This document shows, one piece after another, positions 42,919 to 52,968 of a stretch of 64,000 nucleotides of DNA (position 1 is its first letter; the number at the start of each line of letters is the position of its first letter). Origin of the DNA: Fen-1298 sp050015675 (GTDB lineage: Bacteria; Bacteroidota; Ignavibacteria; UBA10030); assembly GCA_050015675.1 (NCBI GenBank), contig JBEKAY010000008.1, positions 1-64,000 on the forward strand. Reading direction: 5' to 3'. Under the pieces are notes generated by a model. The model saw only the letters and a list, made by a program, of their open reading frames with translations, was not told the DNA's origin and made no database searches. A program made the position numbers and the translations under genes.

Positions 42919-44811
42919 ATGTCTGATACAATAGATACATCGATAATCACAATTTCAGGAATAGATCTTTCTTTGCTCGAAAAGGTCGAAGCGCTGCCAA
43001 CTAAGCCAGGCGTATATCAATTTAAAAATACGGATGGTAAGGTTATCTATATCGGCAAAGCACAAAACTTACGCAATCGAGTTCGACAATATTTCCACAA
43101 ATCTCGATTGCTTGATCTGCGAATCGATGCGATGATTTCAAAAATTGCTGATGTGGAACTTACCGTTACTGACAGCGAGATTGAAGCGCTTATTCTTGAA
43201 GCCAACCTAATCAAACAACTCAAGCCGCGTTATAATGTCCTTCTCAAAGATGACAAGAGTTATCCATACATTGCTATTACTAAAGAACCATTCCCGCGTA
43301 TATATGTAACCCGTCGCAAAACATCAGGTTCTCGCTACTTCGGTCCTTATACTGATGTAAAATCCATGAGGAATGCGCTCAAGACAGTGCGAGATCTTTT
43401 TATGGTTCGCAGTTGCAGTCTTGATTTAACAGAAGAATCAATCAAGAAAAATAAATTTAAAGTATGTCTCGATTACCATATAAAAAAATGCGAAGGTCCA
43501 TGTGAAGCACATGTTTCTCAAGAACATTATAATGTGTTGATTGATCAGGCAGCACAAGTCCTTCGTGGAAAAACAAAGAGTGTCATTGAGTCATTGAAGA
43601 AAGAAATGGATGTTCATGCCGATGCATCACGATTTGAAGAAGCGGCTGTAGTTCGGGATAGAATGAATGCACTAAGTGTGTATTCAGAAAAGCAAAAGAT
43701 TGTAGATGCGGCAAAAACAGATCGTGATATCATTGCGCTTGTTTCCAAGGAGGACGATGCATGCGCTGTGATTTTCAAGGTTCGAGAAGGTAAAATGATC
43801 GGGAGCCAACATAGTTATCTCTCAAATGCCTCTGGAAAGCCCTTTGGCGAGCTATTAGAGGCTGTTCTTGAGCGTTATTATCTTGAACAAGAGGATATTC
43901 CGCCTGAATTGTTTTTATCTGCTGAGATAAGTAACACTGCGATTATCCAAAATTGGTTAGAAAACAAGAGCGGCCATTCGGTGAATCTGCAATTTCCAAA
44001 GTCGGGAGATAAAGCAAAACTTGTCGCTCTTGTACGTACAAACGCACAGTTCTGGTTGAATGAATTGGAATTAATGAGGCTCAAGCGCGGAGATATCGTA
44101 CCTCATTCAGTTAAAGCTCTTCAGCGAGATCTTCGTTTAACTACACCACCGCGAAGAATTGATTGCTTTGATATCTCGAATATTCAAGGAGCGGACACGG
44201 TTGCTTCACTTGTTGTATTTGAAGATGGCAAACCAAAGAAAAGTGAATATCGAAAATTCAGAATTCGTACCGTTGAAGGCCCAAATGATTTCGCCAGCAT
44301 GCAAGAAGTCGTTGAGCGTAGATATGCAAGACTTCTTGCGGAGAAGAGCGTACTTCCCGATCTCATCATAGTGGATGGGGGAAAAGGACAACTCTCCAGT
44401 GCCATCGAAGTGCTGCATAAATTAGGAATTACTACAGTACCAATTATTGGTTTGGCGAAACGGCTCGAGGAAGTATTCCTCCCAGATCAGAACGAACCAG
44501 TTCAATTGCCTCGGACTTCATCGGGGCTTCGGTTGCTGCAGCAACTTAGAGACGAGGCGCATCGTTTTGCAATCACGTTTCACCGTTCTATACGCACAAA
44601 GAGAATAATACAGACAGAACTTGATATGATTCAAGGTATTGGAAAAAAACGAGCCAAACAGCTACTAGAAACATTTGGTTCTATTCAAGGTGTTCGCGTT
44701 GCTACCGAAGACCAGCTCACTATTATTGTCGGCAAATCAGTTGCGAAAAATATTACAGAATACTTTAATGATTCAAAAAGCAATACATCGGTCGATGCTT
44801 TACAACATTAA
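42919..44811 (+). CDS. uvrC: UvrABC excinuclease subunit C
   Basis: UvrC makes both incisions in nucleotide excision repair. The 630-residue protein has the GIY-YIG nuclease domain (residues 25-105: KPGVYQFKN, VIYIGKAQNLRNRVRQYF), a UVR motif near residue 230, and the RNase H-like second nuclease domain with CFDISNIQGADTV and LPDLIIVDGGKGQL. The C-terminal helix-hairpin-helix pair has IQGIGKKRAKQLLETFGS. It has the family's usual length. There is a short AT-rich gap upstream with no clear ribosome site. Confidence 0.97.
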   Translation: MSDTIDTSIITISGIDLSLLEKVEALPTKPGVYQFKNTDGKVIYIGKAQNLRNRVRQYFHKSRLLDLRIDAMISKIADVELTVTDSEIEALILEANLIKQLKPRYNVLLKDDKSYPYIAITKEPFPRIYVTRRKTSGSRYFGPYTDVKSMRNALKTVRDLFMVRSCSLDLTEESIKKNKFKVCLDYHIKKCEGPCEAHVSQEHYNVLIDQAAQVLRGKTKSVIESLKKEMDVHADASRFEEAAVVRDRMNALSVYSEKQKIVDAAKTDRDIIALVSKEDDACAVIFKVREGKMIGSQHSYLSNASGKPFGELLEAVLERYYLEQEDIPPELFLSAEISNTAIIQNWLENKSGHSVNLQFPKSGDKAKLVALVRTNAQFWLNELELMRLKRGDIVPHSVKALQRDLRLTTPPRRIDCFDISNIQGADTVASLVVFEDGKPKKSEYRKFRIRTVEGPNDFASMQEVVERRYARLLAEKSVLPDLIIVDGGKGQLSSAIEVLHKLGITTVPIIGLAKRLEEVFLPDQNEPVQLPRTSSGLRLLQQLRDEAHRFAITFHRSIRTKRIIQTELDMIQGIGKKRAKQLLETFGSIQGVRVATEDQLTIIVGKSVAKNITEYFNDSKSNTSVDALQH

Positions 44812-44867
44812 GATGGGTTTTTCAATACATTGCGATTCGGCCGATTTTATCGTACGTTAAAAATAAT

Positions 44868-46700
44868 ATGAGTCCATCAGTTACTTTTTTTAGACTTCTT
44901 AAATATTTTTTAAAGTACAAATGGCGGATTGTCGCCGGTCTTGTATCGGTTGCCATTATGAGCTCCGCAGATACTGTTTCGGCGTATTTAATTGCTCGTC
45001 TATTTGAAATCCTGCAGACAATCAGCCAGCAAGTACGTTTAGGGCAAGAAATACTGGTAGCAGTACCTTTAAACCTGTTCAATAAACTTCTTTATTCGTT
45101 CACAATACATGGGCAGCAAGAGAGTTTCGAGCTGATTTATAAATTTGCTCTAGCTGTTATTGTCATCATTCTGATAAAAGTGACTTTCGTGTATGTGCGC
45201 GAATATGTCATGAGCTCTGTTCAGCAAAAAATTATGATGCGATTTAGGATTGAATTGTTCGATCGTATTGTTGTCCTTCCAATTAAGTACTTCGACGAGA
45301 ATAAAACAGGCTATATCATGTCGCGCATTACGAACGACGTGAACAATATTGAACAATCCATCAACCTAATCGTCGAAATGGCGCAGAACCTTGTTTATAC
45401 ATTTGTCTATGCAGCAGCATTGTTCTATACAAACTGGCAGTTAGCCGTCGTAACAATTCTTATTTTTGCTTTTTCAGGCGAGATCTCACGTAAATTCGGT
45501 GACAAGATTCGATCGTATAGCCATGCACTCACAAACACGCTGGCAGAAATCTCTGCGTTTATTCAAGAACGTATATCAGCAATACGCATTGTGAAATCGT
45601 TCACGCGAGAGGAAAAGGAAAAAAAATCTTTCAAACAGAAGGTAGAATCCAATTACCATTATTCCATGAAAATTGTTCGTATCACCGCGCTGCTGAGTCC
45701 AACGAATGAATTATTTAATACGACAGCCGCTTCCTTGTTAGTAATCTTCTGCGGATATCTTTTTATTAAAGGTTCAATGACAATCGAGATGATGCTATTT
45801 TTCCTCATCTTGATGATTAACTTAGCAAAACCAGTAAAGGCTTTAGGTGAGAGCGCAGCAAGGATTCAAAAAACTCTTGTTTCTGCGGGCTATATCTTCG
45901 AAATACTAGACCAACCCAAAGAATCAAATAGAAAAACAGCTCATTCCTTTACGATTGAAAAGGGAACCGTCGAATATCGAAATGTGTCATTTTCATATAA
46001 TAACGATATTCAAGCATTAATAGACATCAATGTGCAGGTGAGAGGCGGCGAAAAGATAGCGCTGGTCGGACCAAGCGGTGGAGGGAAAAGTACATTTATC
46101 AATATGATACCACGATTCTATGAAGCCCAAAAAGGAAATATTTATATCGATGGAATTGACACACAAGAAGTGGATCTATATTCACTGAGAAGTCAGATAG
46201 CCATTGTTCCGCAGGATGTAATTCTTTTCTCAGGTACAGTCTTTACTAATATACAGTATGGCAGGCTCGAAGCGACTAAAGAAGAAGTTCTGCGAGCTGC
46301 ACGAGATGCAAACGCACATGATTTTATCGTGAAACTGGAAAATGGATATGACACGGAGGTTGGTGAGAGAGGATTGCAGCTTTCCGGAGGTCAGCGGCAG
46401 CGTATTGCTATCGCACGGGCAATCCTTCGCAACCCGCGTATTTTGTTGTTAGATGAAGCGACATCTTCATTAGATACGGAATCTGAATTAATGGTGAAAG
46501 ATGCGCTAGATCGGCTTATGGAAGGACGAACATCTTTTATCATTGCCCACAGACTTTCAACTATAGCACACTGTGATAGAATCATTGTGCTTGACGCAGG
46601 TCGCATTGTTGAAATAGGAACGCACGAGGAGCTCCTTTCAAAAGAAAGCGGATTATATCGGCGTCTCCATGCACTCCAATTTGATGAAAATCCTGCTTGA
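44868..46700 (+). CDS. ABC exporter, fused permease and ATPase (MsbA-like)
   Basis: The 610-residue half-transporter has six membrane segments in residues 1-340 and an ATPase domain with Walker A GPSGGGKST, signature LSGGQRQRIAIARA and Walker B ILLLDEATSSLD. It groups by architecture with MsbA/LmrA-type lipid or glycolipid flippases. The stop is immediately followed by the ATG of a GT9 glycosyltransferase. With a second GT9 and an O-antigen ligase further on, export of lipopolysaccharide core or a related glycolipid is a reasonable inference; drug export is the alternative. Confidence 0.9.
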   Translation: MSPSVTFFRLLKYFLKYKWRIVAGLVSVAIMSSADTVSAYLIARLFEILQTISQQVRLGQEILVAVPLNLFNKLLYSFTIHGQQESFELIYKFALAVIVIILIKVTFVYVREYVMSSVQQKIMMRFRIELFDRIVVLPIKYFDENKTGYIMSRITNDVNNIEQSINLIVEMAQNLVYTFVYAAALFYTNWQLAVVTILIFAFSGEISRKFGDKIRSYSHALTNTLAEISAFIQERISAIRIVKSFTREEKEKKSFKQKVESNYHYSMKIVRITALLSPTNELFNTTAASLLVIFCGYLFIKGSMTIEMMLFFLILMINLAKPVKALGESAARIQKTLVSAGYIFEILDQPKESNRKTAHSFTIEKGTVEYRNVSFSYNNDIQALIDINVQVRGGEKIALVGPSGGGKSTFINMIPRFYEAQKGNIYIDGIDTQEVDLYSLRSQIAIVPQDVILFSGTVFTNIQYGRLEATKEEVLRAARDANAHDFIVKLENGYDTEVGERGLQLSGGQRQRIAIARAILRNPRILLLDEATSSLDTESELMVKDALDRLMEGRTSFIIAHRLSTIAHCDRIIVLDAGRIVEIGTHEELLSKESGLYRRLHALQFDENPA

Positions 46701-47804
46701 ATGAGAAACTCATTTCTAAAGCGCATTGAGATATTGTTGCGTCGCTTCTTAATTCTTGTGTTCGGATTCTTTATTCGAAGACGAAATCTACCATCGAACA
46801 CTATTGATTTTAATTCTAGTAAAATTCTCTTCATTCGACAAGATAGAATTGGTGATGTCCTCGTTTCCACTCCAATATTTGCCTCAGTCAAAGCTCATTA
46901 TCCTTCAGCCATTATTGATGTTCTTCTCAGTGAGAATAATCATTTTGTTTTAATAAATGACCCGTTAATACGCAAACGATGGATCTATCAAAAAAAGATT
47001 AGTGAAGCGATTTCATTAGTGAAATCTATTCGAGAAGAGAAATATGACTTTGTCGTAGATATGATGGATAACCCATCAGTGACGTCGACTATTCTTTGCT
47101 TATTATCTGGAGCTCGATGGAATGTTGGCATTGCCAAAGACAATAATTATGTCTATGACATTAAAGTACCTATGCTTTCTCGACGTGAAACACATATTGT
47201 CGATCGAATTGCTCAATTGTTAACACCGTTTCACATTGATCCCAAAGACGAGAACTTTTACATCAGATATTTTACCTTACCAGAATCAGATGCTTTTGTA
47301 GAAGAGGTTCTTTCCGCGAATCAACTATGCAAACATCCATTGATTGGCATAAATATTTCTGCAGGAGGGAAGGCTCGCTTTTGGGGCATTGAAAATTACC
47401 GTGCGTTGCTTTCCTTCATAACAGAGAGATATCCAGAACTATGCCCAATCCTTTTGTATCAGCCATCTGATAAAGAGGAAGCGGCTAAGATAGTGGAAGA
47501 CAATAAAAATGTAATTCTTTCTCCAATTACAAAAACATTTGATCAATTTGCAGCGTTTATTAAAAGACTGTCTTTCCTTGTCTCGCCAGATACATCTGCT
47601 ATTCACTTGGCGTCGGCATTTAACATCCCGTCGGTCGTGCTCTACGTTCAATCTGATAAAGCTTTGCGTATCTGGGAACCATATGGAACAGATTACGAAG
47701 TTGTCGTTACTGATGTTGATGATTTATCAACAATTCCAGTTACGGATGTTCAAGCAACTTTAAAGAAACTCATCGACCGCTATCGCATAAAGAACATTGA
47801 ATAA
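46701..47804 (+). CDS. Glycosyltransferase family 9 (heptosyltransferase-like), first copy
   Basis: The 367-residue protein has the GT9 pattern. An N-terminal ILFIRQDRIGDVLVSTPIF matches the heptosyltransferase start, and the second Rossmann domain has INISAGGKARFW and a donor-site SPDTSAIHLASAFNIPSV with its key Asp-Thr-Ser. GT9 enzymes add heptose or similar sugars to lipopolysaccharide core. The start codon abuts the stop of the ABC exporter. A second, divergent GT9 follows after about 20 bases, so they form a short tandem. Confidence 0.88.
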   Translation: MRNSFLKRIEILLRRFLILVFGFFIRRRNLPSNTIDFNSSKILFIRQDRIGDVLVSTPIFASVKAHYPSAIIDVLLSENNHFVLINDPLIRKRWIYQKKISEAISLVKSIREEKYDFVVDMMDNPSVTSTILCLLSGARWNVGIAKDNNYVYDIKVPMLSRRETHIVDRIAQLLTPFHIDPKDENFYIRYFTLPESDAFVEEVLSANQLCKHPLIGINISAGGKARFWGIENYRALLSFITERYPELCPILLYQPSDKEEAAKIVEDNKNVILSPITKTFDQFAAFIKRLSFLVSPDTSAIHLASAFNIPSVVLYVQSDKALRIWEPYGTDYEVVVTDVDDLSTIPVTDVQATLKKLIDRYRIKNIE

Positions 47805-47826
47805 GTGCAGGATATCAGATAACAGT

Positions 47827-48963
47827 ATGATTGAGAAATTAGAATATTGGTGGAGGCATCGAATTGTTTATCCTCTTTTGCGATTGATATTTCATAACCC
47901 AAGAAAAGACTCACCAATTGAAATCCAGACTGTTAACAGCGTACTCTTCTTGAGATACGATCGAATAGGAGACATGATTGTTACAACACCGATCTTTCAG
48001 AGCTTGAAGCAATTAAATCCTGCGTTAAAGATCGGAGTGTTTGCGAGTAAAACAAATGCAGAAATTATTCGCTACAATCCTTACGTAGATACAGTGTACG
48101 TGCTTCATTCAAACTGGGTGAAGTTGATTACTGAAATCCTGAAGGCAAGAAGAAATAAATATGAAGTAGTATTGAACTTAATTTTCAACAGAACTACTAG
48201 CGGCGGTATATTGTCGAATATACTATCTCCACCGGGAATTAAAATAGGACAGGGTGATGAAAAATACAGGTTCTATTTTAATAGAATTCTAAAAATATCT
48301 CGAAACACAAGCCATATGCTCGAAACTCTTGTGCTTATAATAAAAGAAGTCTTCGATATTAAACTAATACCTGACCAATTGAAATATAATATCTTCGTTA
48401 ATGAAGAAACAAGAAATAAAGTTACGGCGTACTTAACAGCATATAATCTTCGACCAAGGCAATATTCTGCTATCGGAAAATCATTTTATGTTGTGTTCAA
48501 TCTTTCAGCGAACGATTCAGTAAGAAGAATTTCAGCTAAGCAAGCTTATTCAATCGGAGATCATCTCGGTTCGAAGACTTCATTTCGAACGCTTCTTCTG
48601 CATGCTCCAAATGATTCTTTGATGCTTTCAGTAAAACAAGAACTCGTTAAGAACTCAAGATGTCTGTCATTTCCAGATCAAGGGAATGCCTCATTGCTCG
48701 AAATTGCTGTACTCATTGAAGGCGCTCTTGCAGTGATTACACCCGATACGTCCATCGTCCATTTTGCATCCGCAACAAAGACGCCTGTTGTTGGATTCTA
48801 TACTCAGATGCAGGATGTTCATGAATGGCTGCCCCATCAAGTAAATAATCGTCTTGTTGTTTCATCTAAATATGAACCAACAAGTGCGATTCCTATTCCG
48901 GAAATGATAAATGCGATCGATGATTTCATGATGGGACTTAATAGAGAGCCAATGAATAAATAA
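47827..48963 (+). CDS. Glycosyltransferase family 9 (heptosyltransferase-like), second copy
   Basis: The protein starts at ATG 47827 (378 residues); a TTG at 47797 overlaps the previous gene and is less likely. It has VLFLRYDRIGDMIVTTPIF near residue 38 and the donor-site motif TPDTSIVHFASATKTPVVG near residue 310, the same elements as its upstream neighbour, with which it shares only moderate similarity. Function as a lipopolysaccharide-core or glycolipid glycosyltransferase is inferred from family and from the adjacent O-antigen ligase. Confidence 0.86.
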   Translation: MIEKLEYWWRHRIVYPLLRLIFHNPRKDSPIEIQTVNSVLFLRYDRIGDMIVTTPIFQSLKQLNPALKIGVFASKTNAEIIRYNPYVDTVYVLHSNWVKLITEILKARRNKYEVVLNLIFNRTTSGGILSNILSPPGIKIGQGDEKYRFYFNRILKISRNTSHMLETLVLIIKEVFDIKLIPDQLKYNIFVNEETRNKVTAYLTAYNLRPRQYSAIGKSFYVVFNLSANDSVRRISAKQAYSIGDHLGSKTSFRTLLLHAPNDSLMLSVKQELVKNSRCLSFPDQGNASLLEIAVLIEGALAVITPDTSIVHFASATKTPVVGFYTQMQDVHEWLPHQVNNRLVVSSKYEPTSAIPIPEMINAIDDFMMGLNREPMNK

Positions 48964-49013
48964 ATATGTTATTATAGACTTCATCCTTTTATTTTCAAGA
49001 AAGAATAGTTCAT

Positions 49014-50240
49014 ATGAAGGCAATCGACTATCGCGCAACATTCCCAAAGGCAATGAGCCGTTTTGGACTTTATCTTTTTGCGTTTAGCATTCCTATTTCA
49101 TTTGTTCCTGCTGAGTTTGCCATAGGGATTACTTTTTTAGGGTGGCTTTTAGAAGGTATATTCAACAAGCATTGGCAGTATTATCCAACAAGATTGTTCA
49201 TTCCACTTTTATTCTACATAGGTTGGAATATAATTGCATCCAGCATTTCTCCGAGACCCGGACACAGTCTATGGGCATTAGCTGATAATGAATGGCCTAT
49301 GTTTATTATGCTGTTTGTTTATTTCATCATCGATGATGTTGAAGTATTAAAACGCATATTACATCTATGGTTTTTTTCGGCTTCGGTATCTGCTCTCTAT
49401 GGCATTTGGCAGACATTCTCTGGATATCAATTACATCGACATGAGACACTTGCCCATATGGGAAACTATTTCCGTGCAGTTGGTTTCAACGGATTTTATC
49501 TCACGTTTGCAGGATTTATTATGTCTGTTTTCTTTGTTAGCTTTTGTATCAGTTTTCAATCAGGAATTGCTAAGAATCGGTGGAAATATATTTTAGTAGC
49601 ACTCATGAGCTTTTCGGCAGCGATAGGAACTTTCGCAAGAAGCATCTGGTTGTCATTCGCTGTTGTTATTCCAATCTTCGGCTTTGTAAAAGGCAAACGC
49701 ATGGGCAGTATTGTCATTACTGTATTTCTTGTTATTGTTCTTTTATGTGTCATCTTTATTCCCACGATAAGAGATCGTGCATATTCCAGCGTTCTGCCTT
49801 CAGAAAATCAGACCCGACTGAATCTCTGGAAAACATCCATACATATGTCAAAAGATTTTCCGATGACTGGAATCGGAGAGGACAACTTCGATTATTACCT
49901 TGATCGATATAAGGTTGACGGGTATTATGATACAACAGCACATCCTCACAATGATTATCTTACGGTTCTTATTTCATCCGGGATTCCGGGTCTCATTGCT
50001 TTCTTATCCATATGGTTTGTTATTATACAAATGGGATTTAAAACTCAAAAGAATTCTTTTAATCCATTTCTTAAAGAACTTGCACTTGGTGGTACATTAG
50101 CGATTATTGGTTTTATGATCGGCGGGCTCTTCCAAAACTATTATGGAACATTTGCTAATTGCTGGGGGTGGTGGCTGATGGCTGGGCTCACAATGGCCTC
50201 ACATCGTTTTTATATAGAAGAAGAAAAAATTAAATCATAA
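49014..50240 (+). CDS. O-antigen ligase/polymerase family protein (WaaL/Wzy-like)
   Basis: The 408-residue protein has about ten to twelve hydrophobic segments and a large periplasmic loop between about residues 265 and 315. The loop contains the LWKTSIHMSKDFPMTGIGEDNF motif in broken form and the HPHNDYL motif, a hallmark of the ligase family. Such proteins attach O-antigen to the lipid A core or polymerise repeat units. It follows the two GT9 genes. Its 3' end overlaps the convergent glycosyltransferase gene by 11 bases. Confidence 0.88.
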   Translation: MKAIDYRATFPKAMSRFGLYLFAFSIPISFVPAEFAIGITFLGWLLEGIFNKHWQYYPTRLFIPLLFYIGWNIIASSISPRPGHSLWALADNEWPMFIMLFVYFIIDDVEVLKRILHLWFFSASVSALYGIWQTFSGYQLHRHETLAHMGNYFRAVGFNGFYLTFAGFIMSVFFVSFCISFQSGIAKNRWKYILVALMSFSAAIGTFARSIWLSFAVVIPIFGFVKGKRMGSIVITVFLVIVLLCVIFIPTIRDRAYSSVLPSENQTRLNLWKTSIHMSKDFPMTGIGEDNFDYYLDRYKVDGYYDTTAHPHNDYLTVLISSGIPGLIAFLSIWFVIIQMGFKTQKNSFNPFLKELALGGTLAIIGFMIGGLFQNYYGTFANCWGWWLMAGLTMASHRFYIEEEKIKS

Positions 50241-51093
50241 TATAATTTTTATATTCGCCGATTCTCCAGCCGCATCGTGATTCGATACCATCGAGAATCT
50301 TTTCTTTTAATGGTTGTTGAACGTTTGACGGATCGTATTTAAAATGCCAATTTTGATTACGAATTCGTTCTGTCATGATAGAAGGATGTGTACCATCATA
50401 TTTTGCCAATTTGCCGCTTTGTCCGTAATTATAATCGCTTACTACTCCTACGTACTGATCGACCCATTTATCAGAGTGCCAGAACTTGTTGAAAGTTTTT
50501 TGTTTCAACAGTTGAATATCCGGCGGTTTTACCCAACCGTAATGATAAATTGCTGCATCAATTAACTTCACGTGAAGCTTTTGTCCATTGATTCTAAAAC
50601 CTTGAGCATCGCCCCATGAACGAACTCCAATCTTGGGACGTACAATTCGTATTTCGTGCCGATACCAGCGCTGTGAATCGCCAATGTAATTGTAACTGCC
50701 GTAGAAATGTTTATAATTTAAAAGAAGCCCTTCAACTTCTCTTGCATCTTTATAAAACGACATTGCTTCTTTAATTACTACATAATCCTGTTCGTGCAAC
50801 ACTTCATCTGCTTGAAGATATATTGCCCAATCACCTGCAATTTGGTCGAGCGCAAGATTTGTTTGTAGGGCAAGAATTGTTCCGCCTTTGCGAATTGATT
50901 CATCCCAGACTGTTTCAAGAATTTTAATTTTAGGTGCATGAAGTGATTTAATGCGTTCTAAAGTATTGTCTTCCGACTGACCGACTGCTACGATAATTTT
51001 ATCGCATAAGGGAAGGAGAGAGCTGATGGATTCAATAAAAGGATAGTCATACTTCACACCGTTGCGTACAAACGTGAATCCAGATACTTTCAT
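50230..51093 (-). CDS. Glycosyltransferase family 2-like protein
   Basis: The 287-residue protein begins MKVSGFTFVRNGVKYDYPF, followed by DKIIVAVGQSEDNT and LQADEVLHE (the DxD-like metal site). This is a GT2-like set without membrane segments. It faces the O-antigen ligase gene and overlaps its end by 11 bases, so the two transcripts collide. The gene lies 13 bases beyond the stop of the PorV-like gene at 51107 and in the same direction, so it may end that transcription unit. The sugar specificity is unknown. Confidence 0.82.
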   Translation of the reverse strand: MKVSGFTFVRNGVKYDYPFIESISSLLPLCDKIIVAVGQSEDNTLERIKSLHAPKIKILETVWDESIRKGGTILALQTNLALDQIAGDWAIYLQADEVLHEQDYVVIKEAMSFYKDAREVEGLLLNYKHFYGSYNYIGDSQRWYRHEIRIVRPKIGVRSWGDAQGFRINGQKLHVKLIDAAIYHYGWVKPPDIQLLKQKTFNKFWHSDKWVDQYVGVVSDYNYGQSGKLAKYDGTHPSIMTERIRNQNWHFKYDPSNVQQPLKEKILDGIESRCGWRIGEYKNYIMI

Positions 51094-51106
51094 TCCACCT
51101 TATCCT

Positions 51107-51997
51107 TTATAGAACAAACCCAATTGAAATAAGATGAGAATTTCCTAGTTGCAAAGAAAATGGAACAAATGCATAATCGATCGTTACGAAACGATAACAA
51201 ATTCCTATCCCCGCAGAAAATCCGCGTGTATCAATTCCAGTTTGGTAACCAACACGTGCCGTGAATGTATGATCATATATGGCTTCTCCGCCAATACTAC
51301 AATGGTTAAAAGATGTTCCAAGTTCTGAAGAAAATGCTGTAGCTGCACGGAAAGTTATTTTATCTAAATCGAATGAATATGTTCCACCAAAGCGGATTTG
51401 CGAGGGCAAATCTGTTCGTTCGTTTCGGAACGCTGAAAGCGAACCTAAATTTGTCAATGAAAAACCAAGACTAAGACCGTCGATCGGCGGCATGTAAAGA
51501 ACACCGGCATCAATTCCAAAACCGGTTGCTTCGTCAACAAATATTTTTTCATAGAGATATTTAGGAGCGATGCCTATTCGAATGTCTTGAGTTAATTCTA
51601 CGGCATAAGTCAACTGAAAGGATGTGTATTGCACATTGAAGATTCCTATAGCTGGGCCAGGGATTGTACGCAGCTCGAGTCCATCCACACTGGTATTTCC
51701 AATAGAAAGGGACAAAGAGCCAAAACTAAAAGGAGCGGCTATTGACAAGTACTCCGTTCGAATATCTTGAATCCATTCTGTATGCGAGAACAAAACTCCA
51801 TAGCCCTCGCTAGAAGCAATGTTCGCAGGATTGATAAGAATCGATTGAAGTGCTGTTGGATCTGCAACAAAAGATTCACCTGTAGCAGCAACGAATGGCG
51901 TTGTTGGGAACTTTAAACTAACAACGCCGCGAGAACTTCCTTGCGAAAGCAGGAGTGAAGGGAAAAGAAGCAATGAAAAAATAATTTTATGTTTCAT
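51107..51997 (-). CDS. PorV/PorQ-family outer-membrane protein
   Basis: The 296-residue protein has a signal peptide (to about residue 19) and then FPTTPFVAATGESFVADPTALQ and LINPANIAS, the conserved N-terminal elements of PorV/PorQ proteins. Alternating strands end in GFVL. It overlaps the preceding PorV-like gene by one base (TAATG), so translation is coupled. It is smaller than PorV (about 390 residues) and closer in size to PorQ, which in other species has a role in T9SS-linked surface attachment. The exact role is not determined here. Confidence 0.78.
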   Translation of the reverse strand: MKHKIIFSLLLFPSLLLSQGSSRGVVSLKFPTTPFVAATGESFVADPTALQSILINPANIASSEGYGVLFSHTEWIQDIRTEYLSIAAPFSFGSLSLSIGNTSVDGLELRTIPGPAIGIFNVQYTSFQLTYAVELTQDIRIGIAPKYLYEKIFVDEATGFGIDAGVLYMPPIDGLSLGFSLTNLGSLSAFRNERTDLPSQIRFGGTYSFDLDKITFRAATAFSSELGTSFNHCSIGGEAIYDHTFTARVGYQTGIDTRGFSAGIGICYRFVTIDYAFVPFSLQLGNSHLISIGFVL

Positions 51998-52968
51998 TAG
52001 AATCTCAGCGCTAATGAGAGAATATGGATACCACTTGGACTGTATGGTTCAAATATATATGCATAATCAAATGAAGGCGTCCAATTTGCCACCTTAGTTT
52101 GTACGGATATTCCTATTGCCGGTTTTGCAGGCAGGTCTGCATTCATTGCAATTTGGTCAATGCCGCCTCGGATATGCACGCCATCATACACCTCAATTTC
52201 TGAACCAGCACGAACATAAAGCGAAGAGCCAATAGATTCAAATTCACCTGACAATATAATTGGATAATCTTTGGGCATCCAACTTAATCCAACGCGTTTT
52301 CGCAATGGAAAATAATCTGAAGAAGCATTACCGAGTTGTCCATAAAGCGTAGATGTATCCCATTTATACTTCGCGGTAATATCCTGCACGACTACTCCGA
52401 GCGTAAGTTGTTGTGAGAGCAAATAGATTGCGCCAATATCTATTGCGGCGGTTGTGCTCTTTATTCCTGCAAAAAGAGAGTAATAAAGAATCTTCGCAGT
52501 CACTCCAAAAGCAAAGTTGGAAGTTGGCTTTAATCCAAAGGAGAATAAAAAACTATTTTCTGATGTACTATAGGTTTCCGTATGAATACCGTCATAGTCG
52601 CGACCATCAATATTTCCAACTCCTGCATTAATGATGGACAAGGAAAATCCAGCATTCGGTTTTAAACTTTTTGTGTAACTTAAAAAGTTGAGTTTTCTAT
52701 CGAGAGAGAGAACTCCGTACGTTGCAGCAACAGTTGGCTCGGATTCAAATGGAACGATTGCTGGATTGTAATAAGATTGCACATCGCCGGTAATGACCGC
52801 AGTCATCGCATTTCCCATTGCCATTCCGCGTGCGCCAAATCCCATACGCATCGGCGCGCCGGCAAGTCCGCCGATGGAAGAGCTGCTCTGCAGTTGGCTT
52901 AAAACAACTATTGACATACTAAAAGACAAGAGAATGATTGCAATGAGAGTACGAGAAAATGTTTTCAT
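51997..52968 (-). CDS. PorV/PorQ-family outer-membrane protein, second copy
   Basis: From ATG 52968 the protein has 323 residues, with a signal peptide to about residue 24. GAPMRMGFGARGMAMGNAMTAV and QSYYNPAIV follow, both typical of PorV/PorQ proteins, and then barrel strands. The ATG overlaps the stop of the BNR-repeat T9SS protein as ATGA; an in-frame start at 52992 would overlap it further and spoil the signal peptide. Its place beside a T9SS cargo gene suggests they work together, for instance as a dedicated cargo shuttle, which is inference. Confidence 0.78.
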   Translation of the reverse strand: MKTFSRTLIAIILLSFSMSIVVLSQLQSSSSIGGLAGAPMRMGFGARGMAMGNAMTAVITGDVQSYYNPAIVPFESEPTVAATYGVLSLDRKLNFLSYTKSLKPNAGFSLSIINAGVGNIDGRDYDGIHTETYSTSENSFLFSFGLKPTSNFAFGVTAKILYYSLFAGIKSTTAAIDIGAIYLLSQQLTLGVVVQDITAKYKWDTSTLYGQLGNASSDYFPLRKRVGLSWMPKDYPIILSGEFESIGSSLYVRAGSEIEVYDGVHIRGGIDQIAMNADLPAKPAIGISVQTKVANWTPSFDYAYIFEPYSPSGIHILSLALRF

